DNA of 64,000 bases from the NCBI RefSeq assembly GCF_014698505.1, contig NZ_JACJTD010000037.1, positions 1-64,000 on the forward strand, in the 5' to 3' direction. Both the position numbers and the translations under genes were made by a program. The DNA is from Nostoc foliaceum FACHB-393. GTDB lineage: Bacteria; Cyanobacteriota; Cyanobacteriia; Cyanobacteriales; Nostocaceae. Shown here in pieces: positions 7,060 to 14,815 of the stretch. The stretch's first letter is position 1; every line of letters starts with the position of its first letter. A model generated the notes under the pieces. The model was not told the DNA's origin. It saw only the letters and a list, made by a program, of their open reading frames with translations, and made no database searches.

Positions 7060-10000
7060 CTAATTCTGTAACTTCTTAAGCTCTGCTTCTGTAAACGGAT
7101 TCTTCCCCGCCCGTAAATCTTTCACCCAGCGTTGCCGTTGTGCTTTACTATCTTTATCTTCAGTCTGGGCGATATATGCTTCAAAGTCCTCAATCGCCCC
7201 TTTGGTGTTGCCTGTCAGCGCCCTAGCCAAGCCACGACTATCACGAATGTTGCTATCTTTAGGTGCAAGGGCAACGGCTTTTTCACAGGCTGGTAACATT
7301 TCAGCCGCTTGTTTTTGCAGACTCCCGTCCCAGCATAGTGTATTCCAAGAATCAGCAGCAATTTCGACTTTTGGATCGAGCTTGAGGGCTGCGGTATAAG
7401 CTGCTAGTGCTTCCTTAAACTTTTTCTCTTCTAAGCGGCTGTTTCCTTCATCAACTGAGCGTTCAACCTTGCCTTTGTTAGCCAACTCTTTTGCTCTCGA
7501 CTGGGAATTAAACTTTAATTTATTATCCCACTGCTGTGCTTTGCCAAACTTTTCAACAGCGCCATCAATATCATTATTTCGTGCTAACTTCTCACCTTGG
7601 ATAACTAACGTTGTCGCCCCTTGCGCCAACTGCGATGGACTTTGGCATGATTGCAACTCTTCTAACACTTCTGGATGGCCAATGAAATAATTATTTAGCA
7701 AGTTGCAACCACTGTTTAATAAATTATCGAAATCCAAATTCCATAAAATTATTGTTTTGTCAGAACTAGCAGAAGCTAACTGTTGTCCATTGGGGCTGTA
7801 GGCGACGCTTCTGACCAGACTGCTATGACCAGTCAGGGTTTTGAGGAGTTGACCACTGCTGACATCCCAGATTTTGATGGTGGTGTCATCACTAGCAGAA
7901 GCTAACTGTTGTCCATTGGGGCTGTAGGCGACGCTTCTGACCAGACTGCTATGACCAGTCAAGGTTTTGAGGAGTTGACCACTGCTGACATCCCAGATTT
8001 TGATGGTGGTGTCATCACTAGCAGAAGCTAACTGTTGTCCATTAGGCCTGTAGGCGACGCTAATGACCCCTGTACTATGACCAGTCAGGGTTTTGAGGAG
8101 TTGACCACTGCTGACATCCCAGATTTTGATTGTCTTGTCATCAGTAGCAGAAGCTAACTGTTGTCCATTGGGGCTGTAGGCGACGCTTCTGACCGGACTG
8201 CTATGACCAGTCAGGGTTTTGAGGGGTTGACCACTGCTGAAATCCCAGATTTTGATCGTCTTGTCATAACTAGCAGAAGCTAACTGTTGTCCATTGGGGC
8301 TGTAGGCGACGCTTCTGACCGGACTGCTATGACCAGTCAGGGTTTTGAGGGGTTGACCACTGCTGAAATCCCAGATTTTGATCGTCTTGTCATCACTAGC
8401 AGAAGCTAACTGTTGTCCATTGGGGCTGTAGGCGACGCTTCTGACCGGACTGCTATGACCAGTCAGGGTTTTAAGGGGTTGACCACTGCTGAAATTCCAG
8501 ATTTTGATTGTCTTGTCATCACTAGCAGAAGCTAAGTGTTGTCCATCGGGGCTGTAGGCGACGCTAATGACCGGACTGCTATGACCAGTAAGGGTTTTGA
8601 GGGGTTGACCACTGCTGAAATCCCAGATTTTGATTGTCTTTTCATAACTTGCAGAAGCTAACTGTTGTCCATTGGGGCTGTAAGCGACGCTAAAAACCAC
8701 ACTGCTATGACCAGTCAAGGTTTTGAGGAGTTGACCACTGCTGACATCCCAGATTTTGATCGTCTTGTCATAACTAGCAGAAGCTAAGTGTTGTCCATCG
8801 GGGCTGTAGGCGACGCTCATGACCATACTGCTATGACCAGTCAGGGTTTTGAGGAGCTGACCACTGCTGACATCCCAGATTTTGATGGTGGTGTCAAAAC
8901 TAGCAGAAGCTAACTGTTGTCCATTGGGGCTGTAGGCGACGCTAATGACCCCACTACTATGACCAGTCAGGGTTTTGAAGAGTTGACCACTGCTGACATC
9001 CCAAATTTTGATTGTCTTGTCATCACTAGCAGAAGCTAACCGTTGTCCATTGGGGCTGTAGGCGACGCTTCTGACCAGACTGCTATGACCAGTAAGGGTT
9101 TTGAGCAGTTGACCACTGCTGACATCCCAAATTTTGATTGTCTTGTCATCACTAGCAGAAGCTAACTGTTGTCCATTGGGGCTGTAGGCGATACTCCAGG
9201 GCGGACTGCTATGACCAGTCAGGGTTTTAAGCAGTTGACCACTGCTGACATCCCAGATTTTGATGGTGTTATCCCAACTAGCAGAAGCTAAGTGTTGTCC
9301 ATTGGGGCTATAAGCTACGCTAAAGACCACACTGCTATGACCAGTCAAGGTTTTGAGGAGTTGACCACTGCTGACATCCCAGATTTTGATTGTCTTGTCA
9401 TCACTAGCAGAAGCTAAGTGTTGTCCATCGGGGCTGTAGGCGACGCTAAAGACCTCTCTGCTATGCCCTTCTAAAGTATTCACCTCGATCGCACGATTTT
9501 CTTTCTTCTCATTTGGCTTTAAATAAACCGCTTGCTGTAAAGTTAACACAGTGTGCATTAGGGTATCGCTTCTGTGCTGCGCCCAAATTGTATGCTTGAG
9601 TTTGCTACCTGCTCTTAAGGCTGCTATTAAAGCATCTGGATATTGTCCAGAGACAGCAAAGGCTTCAGAAGAATTATTGATGGCGTTAATTTGACTAACA
9701 TTTGCTTCTATTGCCCACTGGAATGTTGCCGCTGCTAAAACAGCAAATCCTAAACCTGCGGTTATGGAACCAAAAAGTGCGCGTTTGAAAACACGATTAA
9801 GTTTTACTTCACTTTGTTTTCTTTGTTCTCGTTCTTTTTCCAGTTCCGCCATTACCTGTTTTAACTTCGGTTCCTGTTGCTGGCGGATAAAGGCGGCGAT
9901 GTAGTCATGTACCAGTTGGTAACGGTCGGCGGGGTTTTCTGGTAGCAAAACCACTAAGCCGGATTGGACAAAAATCTCTAACACTAAATCTAATTTACTG

Positions 10001-12915
10001 ATTCCAGAAGCGTGTTCCGCCCTAGCTTCTGATCCCCCCGCCTGGGTTGACCCCCTTAAAAAGGGGGTTTTTGATCCCCCCGCCTGCGGCGACCCCCTTA
10101 AAAAGGGGGTTAAAGAAACTAAGCCCCCCTTTTTAAGGGGGGTTGGGGGGATCTCCGAGAAGTACGGAGTCAAATCGCGTTCCAACTCCGCGCGAGTCTT
10201 TAGGGGGCGAGTTCCTTTTTCATCCGTCAGCAAATACAGTAGTATGTCTGCTGCTTGCTGATTCTCTTCGCCGCAATCATTAACAACTTCATCCAAATAA
10301 CGTTTAACCAATTCTCCCTTAGTACCACGCTGGCGATATTCTGCCAGAGTTGTAATATTCTCCGTTTGCAGTTGCGCCCCCACAACCTGCAACTCAATGG
10401 GACGTACTTCACCCAATTCTCCGGCTAAATCTTGCACGAGTTGTTCAATTAAAGCAGGTTCTAAGCGAAAACTAGTATTTGCAGTTAAACGCTGAATAAT
10501 TGACTTTGTATCAGCAGGTGAGAAATTCCCCAACTTGTAAAGCACATTATTACTGAGAATGTCATTGCCAATAATCTTGAGACTGGACAAATCATTGCAC
10601 TCTAGCAAGTAATGGATGTAATCTACCCGCAACGATAAGATAACTTTCACCGATAGAACATTCAGACACTCTCCCAGAAACTCAAAGAATTGCTTCCTTT
10701 GTGCAGGTTCAGTGTAAACGAAGAAAAATTCCTCAAATTGATCGAAAATTAACACCGTTCGCAGGTTGCGTTGTTCGTTTTCGCGTAGTTGAGTGATTAG
10801 AAACTTTGTAGAGACGCGATTTATCGCGTCTGCACTAGGGCGTGAAGAAGACGAGAGAAGTAAGGAGTGGGTATTTTGAATATCAGAGGTCGAAGTTCCG
10901 AGTTCTGAGGTCGAAGTTCCGAGTTCAGAGGTTGGAGTTTCGAGTTCAGAGGTTGGAGTTCCGAGTTCTGAGGTTGAACGTTGAGGTTCTGAGGTTGGAG
11001 TTCCGAGTTCTGAGGTTGGAGTTTCGAGTTCAGAGGTCGAAGTTCCGAGTTCTGAGGTTGGAGTTTCGAGTTCAGAGGTTGAACGTTGAGGTTCTGACTC
11101 TCCCCACTCAGGAGAGACGCGATGAATCGCGTCTCTACAAACTCCCCAGTCCTCACTTTCTCCCAAAAGCTTCCCCAACTCTTCCACCCAGTTGGTGTAA
11201 ACTCGCATTACTACGGGCAAATAATCTTGAGTACCGATCGCTTTATTCTTTAAAGCTGGTACTAATCCCGCATTCACTAGGGAACTTTTGCCGACACCCG
11301 ATTGCCCATGAATTACTATCAGCTTATAATCAGGGCGACCCATGCGTTCAATTAAACGTTCTACATCCAAGAGGCGACCAGATGCAGCAATTTCTGGGGC
11401 AATGTTTCCTTGGGGAGAGTTTGAACGCAATGTCTCTACAAATGCCTGCTTTGTTGCTTCTAACTTACCCGCACCAATAAAAGCTCGCAACCCAAATTGC
11501 TGTTCAATGGAACGCCTTTGCTGTTTAATATTATATGCTTTGAGATATTTTTTTTGCTCAAAATAAAGCTGCTGCAAAAACCTGAGAATATCCAAGTAAA
11601 GCCTGACATCTTCTAGGGGATTACCCACATTCTTAGCAGTTTCTAAGCTAAGGGTTGCCTGTTGAGTTTGACCTAATTGATATTGAGAACGACCTAAAAT
11701 AAACTGATATAAGCTCAAATCTTTTGATTTGAAATCTCTTTCGGGAATATCAGATAAAATCCCTGATGTATTTGCTGATTCCAGATTGGGAATCGTAGAA
11801 AAAACCTTTAAGGCTTGCTGAACTAACTGAATTGCTTTAACCCAGTTATTTTGAGCCAAAGCCACCTCAGCTAAAAAACCGTAATCTTTGGCTAATTCTC
11901 TTAGCTGGTTGTTATTTTGATGGATTACTAAAGCTTGTTCAGAAAGACTCTGCAAGGTTTCCCACTTTTGCAAGTCTCGCAAGATATCACCAAATTTAAC
12001 TACTGAAGTAGCAATTAAATCTGGACTTCTCAACCTGCTGATAAAATTTATATACTCTTGGACATAATGCCAAGTTGCTTGCCAATCTGGATGATTGATA
12101 TCTTGATGTTTAAAAGCTTTTAAATAATAACAAAAGCCAATCTCACTGAGGATTTTTGCCTGTCGTTCTAAATTATGACTTTGCTGCCAGAGCTTATCAG
12201 CTTTGTGATAATGCTCTAATGCCGAATCTTTTTGATTATTTATCTGTTTGATACAACCTAACAAAGATTCTAAATTAGCTTGAATTTCTAAATTATAAGC
12301 ATCTGGTTTTTTGATTAAATATCTTTGCGCCGCTTCTAACTCATTTTCAATTTTGATAAATACATCTACGCTAAATTTTAAGTTATTACTAAACCATTGA
12401 TTAGCCGTTTCGATGATAAAATCTACTAATTCCTGTGTTGATATAGCAAAATCTCTCGTAGTTGCCCAACTTTCTAAATCTGGTGCAAGCTGGATTAGTT
12501 GCTTGTAGATTTCATCGTCAATCCACAACACTAAGGGAAAAGCAAAATTCTTACGAAACTCTTCCCGCACCTGATTTGCAGAAGTTAGCATCACAGATAA
12601 ATTCTGCACTGATTCCAAACCCACAACCATTACACAGGCTGGCATTTCTTCGCCAAATTCTTCCTGAATGGCAGTATAAAGAGTTCTGTTTGATTGCTGC
12701 ACCGCCAAGACACGAATTTCAACTTGACAAATTTCTTGCAATCTGGATATTAAGCGATCGCGCAAGCTAGCATAATTACACCGTGCCAATATCAGCTTAA
12801 ACTGTCCCACAGAGGATTCAATCGCCCAAGCTAATTGTTTCAGAGAGCGTAGGCGTAGCCCGTCGTAGACATCGCTGTTTACATGGTCATCTTCTGATGG
12901 TTGCTGTGGACTCAT
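7060..12915 (-). CDS. Giant TPR / STAND NTPase / WD40 repeat protein
   Basis: About 1951 residues from the ATG at 12915. An upstream in-frame GTG at 12945 exists but lies inside a palindrome. In order: an N-terminal domain (about 30-195) with LVLWIDDEIYKQLIQLAPDL, resembling the inactive P-loop (iSTAND-like) domain of other TPR proteins; TPR-like helices (210-470); a NACHT/nSTAND NTPase with P-loop GQSGVGKSS (Lys543) and Walker B VLIFDQFEEFF (about 725); a hydrophobic segment (1041-1066); 14 WD40 repeats of 42 residues (about 1149-1732), enough for two seven-bladed propellers; and C-terminal TPRs. Low-complexity repeats are inserted between Walker A and B and near 921-964. It follows the AAA ATPase gene. 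Such proteins act as ligand-triggered NTP switches in signalling or conflict; no effector domain is recognised. Confidence 0.85.
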   Translation of the reverse strand: MSPQQPSEDDHVNSDVYDGLRLRSLKQLAWAIESSVGQFKLILARCNYASLRDRLISRLQEICQVEIRVLAVQQSNRTLYTAIQEEFGEEMPACVMVVGLESVQNLSVMLTSANQVREEFRKNFAFPLVLWIDDEIYKQLIQLAPDLESWATTRDFAISTQELVDFIIETANQWFSNNLKFSVDVFIKIENELEAAQRYLIKKPDAYNLEIQANLESLLGCIKQINNQKDSALEHYHKADKLWQQSHNLERQAKILSEIGFCYYLKAFKHQDINHPDWQATWHYVQEYINFISRLRSPDLIATSVVKFGDILRDLQKWETLQSLSEQALVIHQNNNQLRELAKDYGFLAEVALAQNNWVKAIQLVQQALKVFSTIPNLESANTSGILSDIPERDFKSKDLSLYQFILGRSQYQLGQTQQATLSLETAKNVGNPLEDVRLYLDILRFLQQLYFEQKKYLKAYNIKQQRRSIEQQFGLRAFIGAGKLEATKQAFVETLRSNSPQGNIAPEIAASGRLLDVERLIERMGRPDYKLIVIHGQSGVGKSSLVNAGLVPALKNKAIGTQDYLPVVMRVYTNWVEELGKLLGESEDWGVCRDAIHRVSPEWGESEPQRSTSELETPTSELGTSTSELETPTSELGTPTSEPQRSTSELGTPTSELETPTSELGTSTSELGTSTSDIQNTHSLLLSSSSRPSADAINRVSTKFLITQLRENEQRNLRTVLIFDQFEEFFFVYTEPAQRKQFFEFLGECLNVLSVKVILSLRVDYIHYLLECNDLSSLKIIGNDILSNNVLYKLGNFSPADTKSIIQRLTANTSFRLEPALIEQLVQDLAGELGEVRPIELQVVGAQLQTENITTLAEYRQRGTKGELVKRYLDEVVNDCGEENQQAADILLYLLTDEKGTRPLKTRAELERDLTPYFSEIPPTPLKKGGLVSLTPFLRGSPQAGGSKTPFLRGSTQAGGSEARAEHASGISKLDLVLEIFVQSGLVVLLPENPADRYQLVHDYIAAFIRQQQEPKLKQVMAELEKEREQRKQSEVKLNRVFKRALFGSITAGLGFAVLAAATFQWAIEANVSQINAINNSSEAFAVSGQYPDALIAALRAGSKLKHTIWAQHRSDTLMHTVLTLQQAVYLKPNEKKENRAIEVNTLEGHSREVFSVAYSPDGQHLASASDDKTIKIWDVSSGQLLKTLTGHSSVVFSVAYSPNGQHLASASWDNTIKIWDVSSGQLLKTLTGHSSPPWSIAYSPNGQQLASASDDKTIKIWDVSSGQLLKTLTGHSSLVRSVAYSPNGQRLASASDDKTIKIWDVSSGQLFKTLTGHSSGVISVAYSPNGQQLASASFDTTIKIWDVSSGQLLKTLTGHSSMVMSVAYSPDGQHLASASYDKTIKIWDVSSGQLLKTLTGHSSVVFSVAYSPNGQQLASASYEKTIKIWDFSSGQPLKTLTGHSSPVISVAYSPDGQHLASASDDKTIKIWNFSSGQPLKTLTGHSSPVRSVAYSPNGQQLASASDDKTIKIWDFSSGQPLKTLTGHSSPVRSVAYSPNGQQLASASYDKTIKIWDFSSGQPLKTLTGHSSPVRSVAYSPNGQQLASATDDKTIKIWDVSSGQLLKTLTGHSTGVISVAYRPNGQQLASASDDTTIKIWDVSSGQLLKTLTGHSSLVRSVAYSPNGQQLASASDDTTIKIWDVSSGQLLKTLTGHSSLVRSVAYSPNGQQLASASSDKTIILWNLDFDNLLNSGCNLLNNYFIGHPEVLEELQSCQSPSQLAQGATTLVIQGEKLARNNDIDGAVEKFGKAQQWDNKLKFNSQSRAKELANKGKVERSVDEGNSRLEEKKFKEALAAYTAALKLDPKVEIAADSWNTLCWDGSLQKQAAEMLPACEKAVALAPKDSNIRDSRGLARALTGNTKGAIEDFEAYIAQTEDKDSKAQRQRWVKDLRAGKNPFTEAELKKLQN
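7722..9470 (-). repeat. 14 tandem 126-bp units coding for WD40 repeats
   Basis: Fourteen direct repeats of 126 bp, each coding HSS-xVxS-VAYSPNGQQLASAS-xDx-TIKIWD-SSGQLLKTLTG. Units are nearly identical in DNA. Differences cluster at the residues after HSS and around the Asp of ASASxDx. This is the signature of recent amplification with unit exchange. Confidence 0.93.
10025..10155. repeat. Palindromic CCCCCTTAAAAAGGGGG repeat cluster inside a coding sequence
   Basis: Three hairpin-forming modules, two of the form CCCCCTTAAAAAGGGGG and one GCCCCCCTTTTTAAGGGGGG, interspersed with GATCCCCCCGCCTG segments, lie in frame in the STAND/WD40 gene and code for PPTPLKKGG, TPFLRGSPQAGG and TPFLRGSTQAGG. 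The same family is intergenic at 23868-23944. The insertion keeps the frame open and adds about 43 residues between the NTPase module and the hydrophobic segment. Confidence 0.85.
10806..11137. repeat. In-frame repeat cluster between Walker A and Walker B
   Basis: Two copies of the palindrome GAGACGCGAT-(T/G)(T/A)-ATCGCGTCTC type (about 10810-10832 and 11111-11137) flank an array of 21-bp units (10879-11100) coding for TSELGTP/TSELETP heptads with two PQRSTSE variants. About 110 residues of repeat-derived protein are added to the NTPase domain without breaking the frame. Confidence 0.85.
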
Positions 12916-12934
12916 AAGCTTATGTGTTGAGTTC

Positions 12935-12994
12935 GTAGTAAGCACTTTAGTGCTTTCAAAGACATAGAATAATAAGCACTAAAGTGCTTACTAC
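12935..12994. promoter_or_regulatory. Perfect 21-bp inverted repeat between the two NTPase genes
   Basis: GTAGTAAGCACTTTAGTGCTT at 12935-12955 is exactly inverted at 12974-12994, with an 18-nt loop. The distal arm covers the stop codon of the AAA ATPase gene and the proximal arm ends 20 bp before the ATG of the WD40 gene. On the transcript it would form a 21-bp stem, so it could attenuate or protect the message, or be a dispersed palindromic repeat inserted here. Each arm is itself nearly palindromic. Confidence 0.7.
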
Positions 12995-14358
12995 AAACTT
13001 AATTCCCTGGCTTCAGCCAAAACCGGATTAACATCAAACCAAGACTCGCCACCATCCCGATATTCAAAGACAAAGCGACTGCGAATCAGTTTTTGATATC
13101 CTTGGTCATCACTCACTTTTTTCTTTTCCTTGACATGACGTAACAATTGCCACTCATCATCAGAAATTGGCAACACGATTTCATTCCGCCGAGAACGAAT
13201 AACTTGCTCGAAGGTTTCACGGGTTAGGGGAAGACTCATTTCTTCCATAATCCAGGTATTCAGCAGTCTCAGTACGTCCCGCACATGACCACCGCTCATT
13301 TGACATAAACGCTCTAGGCTAGCAGCACTATCAAAAATCTCGGTAACTTTATTTAAACGCTCCTCTGGTGTCATGTCAGGAAAGGCTCTTGCTAGTACCA
13401 TCTGCTGCATGAGTGCCATTCCCTCTGTATGAACACTGCCATCAGACCATTGTACAGGTACCATTGGTAACACCTTGGGGTCTTCTGGGAAACGCTGAGT
13501 CAGCATTCCGTAATCGTTGGAAAACTTCAAGGACAAGGGCATGGTGTAGATGAGATGACAATTCAGCTTCGTCAAAAACTCACCCTGGTCGACAAATAAA
13601 TATTCTTGCTGCGGACGACCCCAAGGTTTGACACGATTATCTATGCGGTCAAGATTATCGACAATTACCACTAGACCATTTTTACCCTGCTGTTTGAGTT
13701 TAGCGATCGCAGGTTCCAATAATTCTTGATTAATCGCTTCCAGCAGTTTAGTTTTTTGCGGTGCTAAATACTGATTGAGTTTTTCTCGCAGGGTTGGGTC
13801 ATTTTTCATCTTCGCGGTGATTTCCCCAATGCCCACAGACAGAGAAAACTTTTCTTTATCTGCCGATAAACCGACATCACCAAGCACCGGAACCTTAAGT
13901 TTCCCCGCCGTCACCTCGGAGTTTAAGACCTTCCAAGCACCTTGCAACAACTCATTAAACTTGTTGGGTTCCTCTAGGGTAATTTTATTCAGACTTTGAC
14001 TCACACGCCGAGCGATCGCTAGCAGCACATCAGCAATATCGACATCAGTCATTTCCAAATCGTCACTGGACTCAAAATAGACCACATGGAAACCTAACTT
14101 TTCCAGTTCTGCCTGTAACCGTAAAAGCTCTGTCGATTTTCCACAACCAATATGCCCAGTAAATAAAGTGCAGGTGGGTTCATTAGGCTTAAAAAAAGTA
14201 ATTTTCTGCTTCAGCTTGCCAAGAATATCACCACCTCGAACTGAGGAAAAATCTATGTAATACTTGCTATCAGAGCTATGGTTGACAAACAGAGTTCTGC
14301 TGGGATCGCTAGCCTGATAAAATTCCCGTAAATCTATGGGCATAACTTGGTAGTGCAA
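12991..14358 (-). CDS. AAA-type P-loop ATPase, partner of the WD40 protein
   Basis: The 455-residue protein has P-loop GHIGCGKST (Lys74), preceded by CTLF, and Walker B LVVIVDNLDRI near 226-237. A helical segment around SGGHVRDVLRLLNTW (about 350-364) looks like the lid of STAND/AAA proteins, and a winged-helix-like C-terminus runs from about 395 to 455. The N-terminus (FYQASDPSRTLFVNHSSDSKYYIDFSSVRG) is not recognised. No nuclease, protease or membrane segment is visible. It is first of two genes, 75 bp upstream of the WD40 gene with no other promoter room, so the pair is likely an operon. Cytosolic regulatory ATPase is the most I can say; a role in conflict signalling is inferred from the partner. 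Confidence 0.8.
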   Translation of the reverse strand: MHYQVMPIDLREFYQASDPSRTLFVNHSSDSKYYIDFSSVRGGDILGKLKQKITFFKPNEPTCTLFTGHIGCGKSTELLRLQAELEKLGFHVVYFESSDDLEMTDVDIADVLLAIARRVSQSLNKITLEEPNKFNELLQGAWKVLNSEVTAGKLKVPVLGDVGLSADKEKFSLSVGIGEITAKMKNDPTLREKLNQYLAPQKTKLLEAINQELLEPAIAKLKQQGKNGLVVIVDNLDRIDNRVKPWGRPQQEYLFVDQGEFLTKLNCHLIYTMPLSLKFSNDYGMLTQRFPEDPKVLPMVPVQWSDGSVHTEGMALMQQMVLARAFPDMTPEERLNKVTEIFDSAASLERLCQMSGGHVRDVLRLLNTWIMEEMSLPLTRETFEQVIRSRRNEIVLPISDDEWQLLRHVKEKKKVSDDQGYQKLIRSRFVFEYRDGGESWFDVNPVLAEARELSL

Positions 14359-14642
14359 TTATCTCGTATTGTCTTAACATATCCTTGTGGAAAAGGATAA
14401 AGTTATTTACATCTTTGCATCTCAATATTTCGGAAAATTTTTGCTTTTACAGCCTCAAAGGTGAGCAAATGTTTCATTATGTCTTTAAGTACAACATTTC
14501 ATTAATTTGTAGCTAATTCTCTGCGTACCTTTGTGCTTCTACTTTCCAAGAAGGCGAAAGACTCTTTTTTGATACTATTTGATGGTAAGATAATTAGCGT
14601 CTTGACCATCAATGCCACAAGCTAAAACCAAGCTGATAGGTA

Positions 14643-14795
14643 TATGTTGCAAGAAAAAAATTTGGGTCTTGGGAACCAGGACTTCTGCCCTTGGAGGGAA
14701 TTTCAGACCAACAAAACTACGGAGTTCTGTTGGCTATTCCCGATGAATTGGGAAGCCCCGTCTGTATAAACGGCAGGGTAGTTCACGACTGGACT
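14643..14795 (+). mobile_element. Possible 3' remnant of an IS200/IS605-type tnpB element
   Basis: From 14643 a frame without a TnpB catalytic domain ends in NWEAPSV at 14762, immediately followed by the stem-like sequence CCCCGTCTGTATAAACGGCAGGG and GTAGTTCAC. A C-terminus reading WEAPSV overlapping a short hairpin just before the element end is a common look of IS605-family right ends in cyanobacteria. Only about 150 bp remains. It lies directly before leuC, within the 457-bp gap from 14359. The rest of the gap is AT-rich with nothing else recognisable. Confidence 0.35.
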
Positions 14796-14815
14796 CTTTA
14801 AATATTGATAGACGT

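Noticed and set aside
7722..9470. Regular spacing of near-identical units, at first glance CRISPR-like.
   Set aside because: The period is 126 bp with no unique spacers, and the units code for WD40 repeats. The same check excludes the 42-bp and 9-bp arrays.
10842..11480. Long frame on the plus strand opposite the NTPase gene, rich in FRVLRLEFRV repeats.
   Set aside because: It is the antisense of the 21-bp array inside a well-supported gene.
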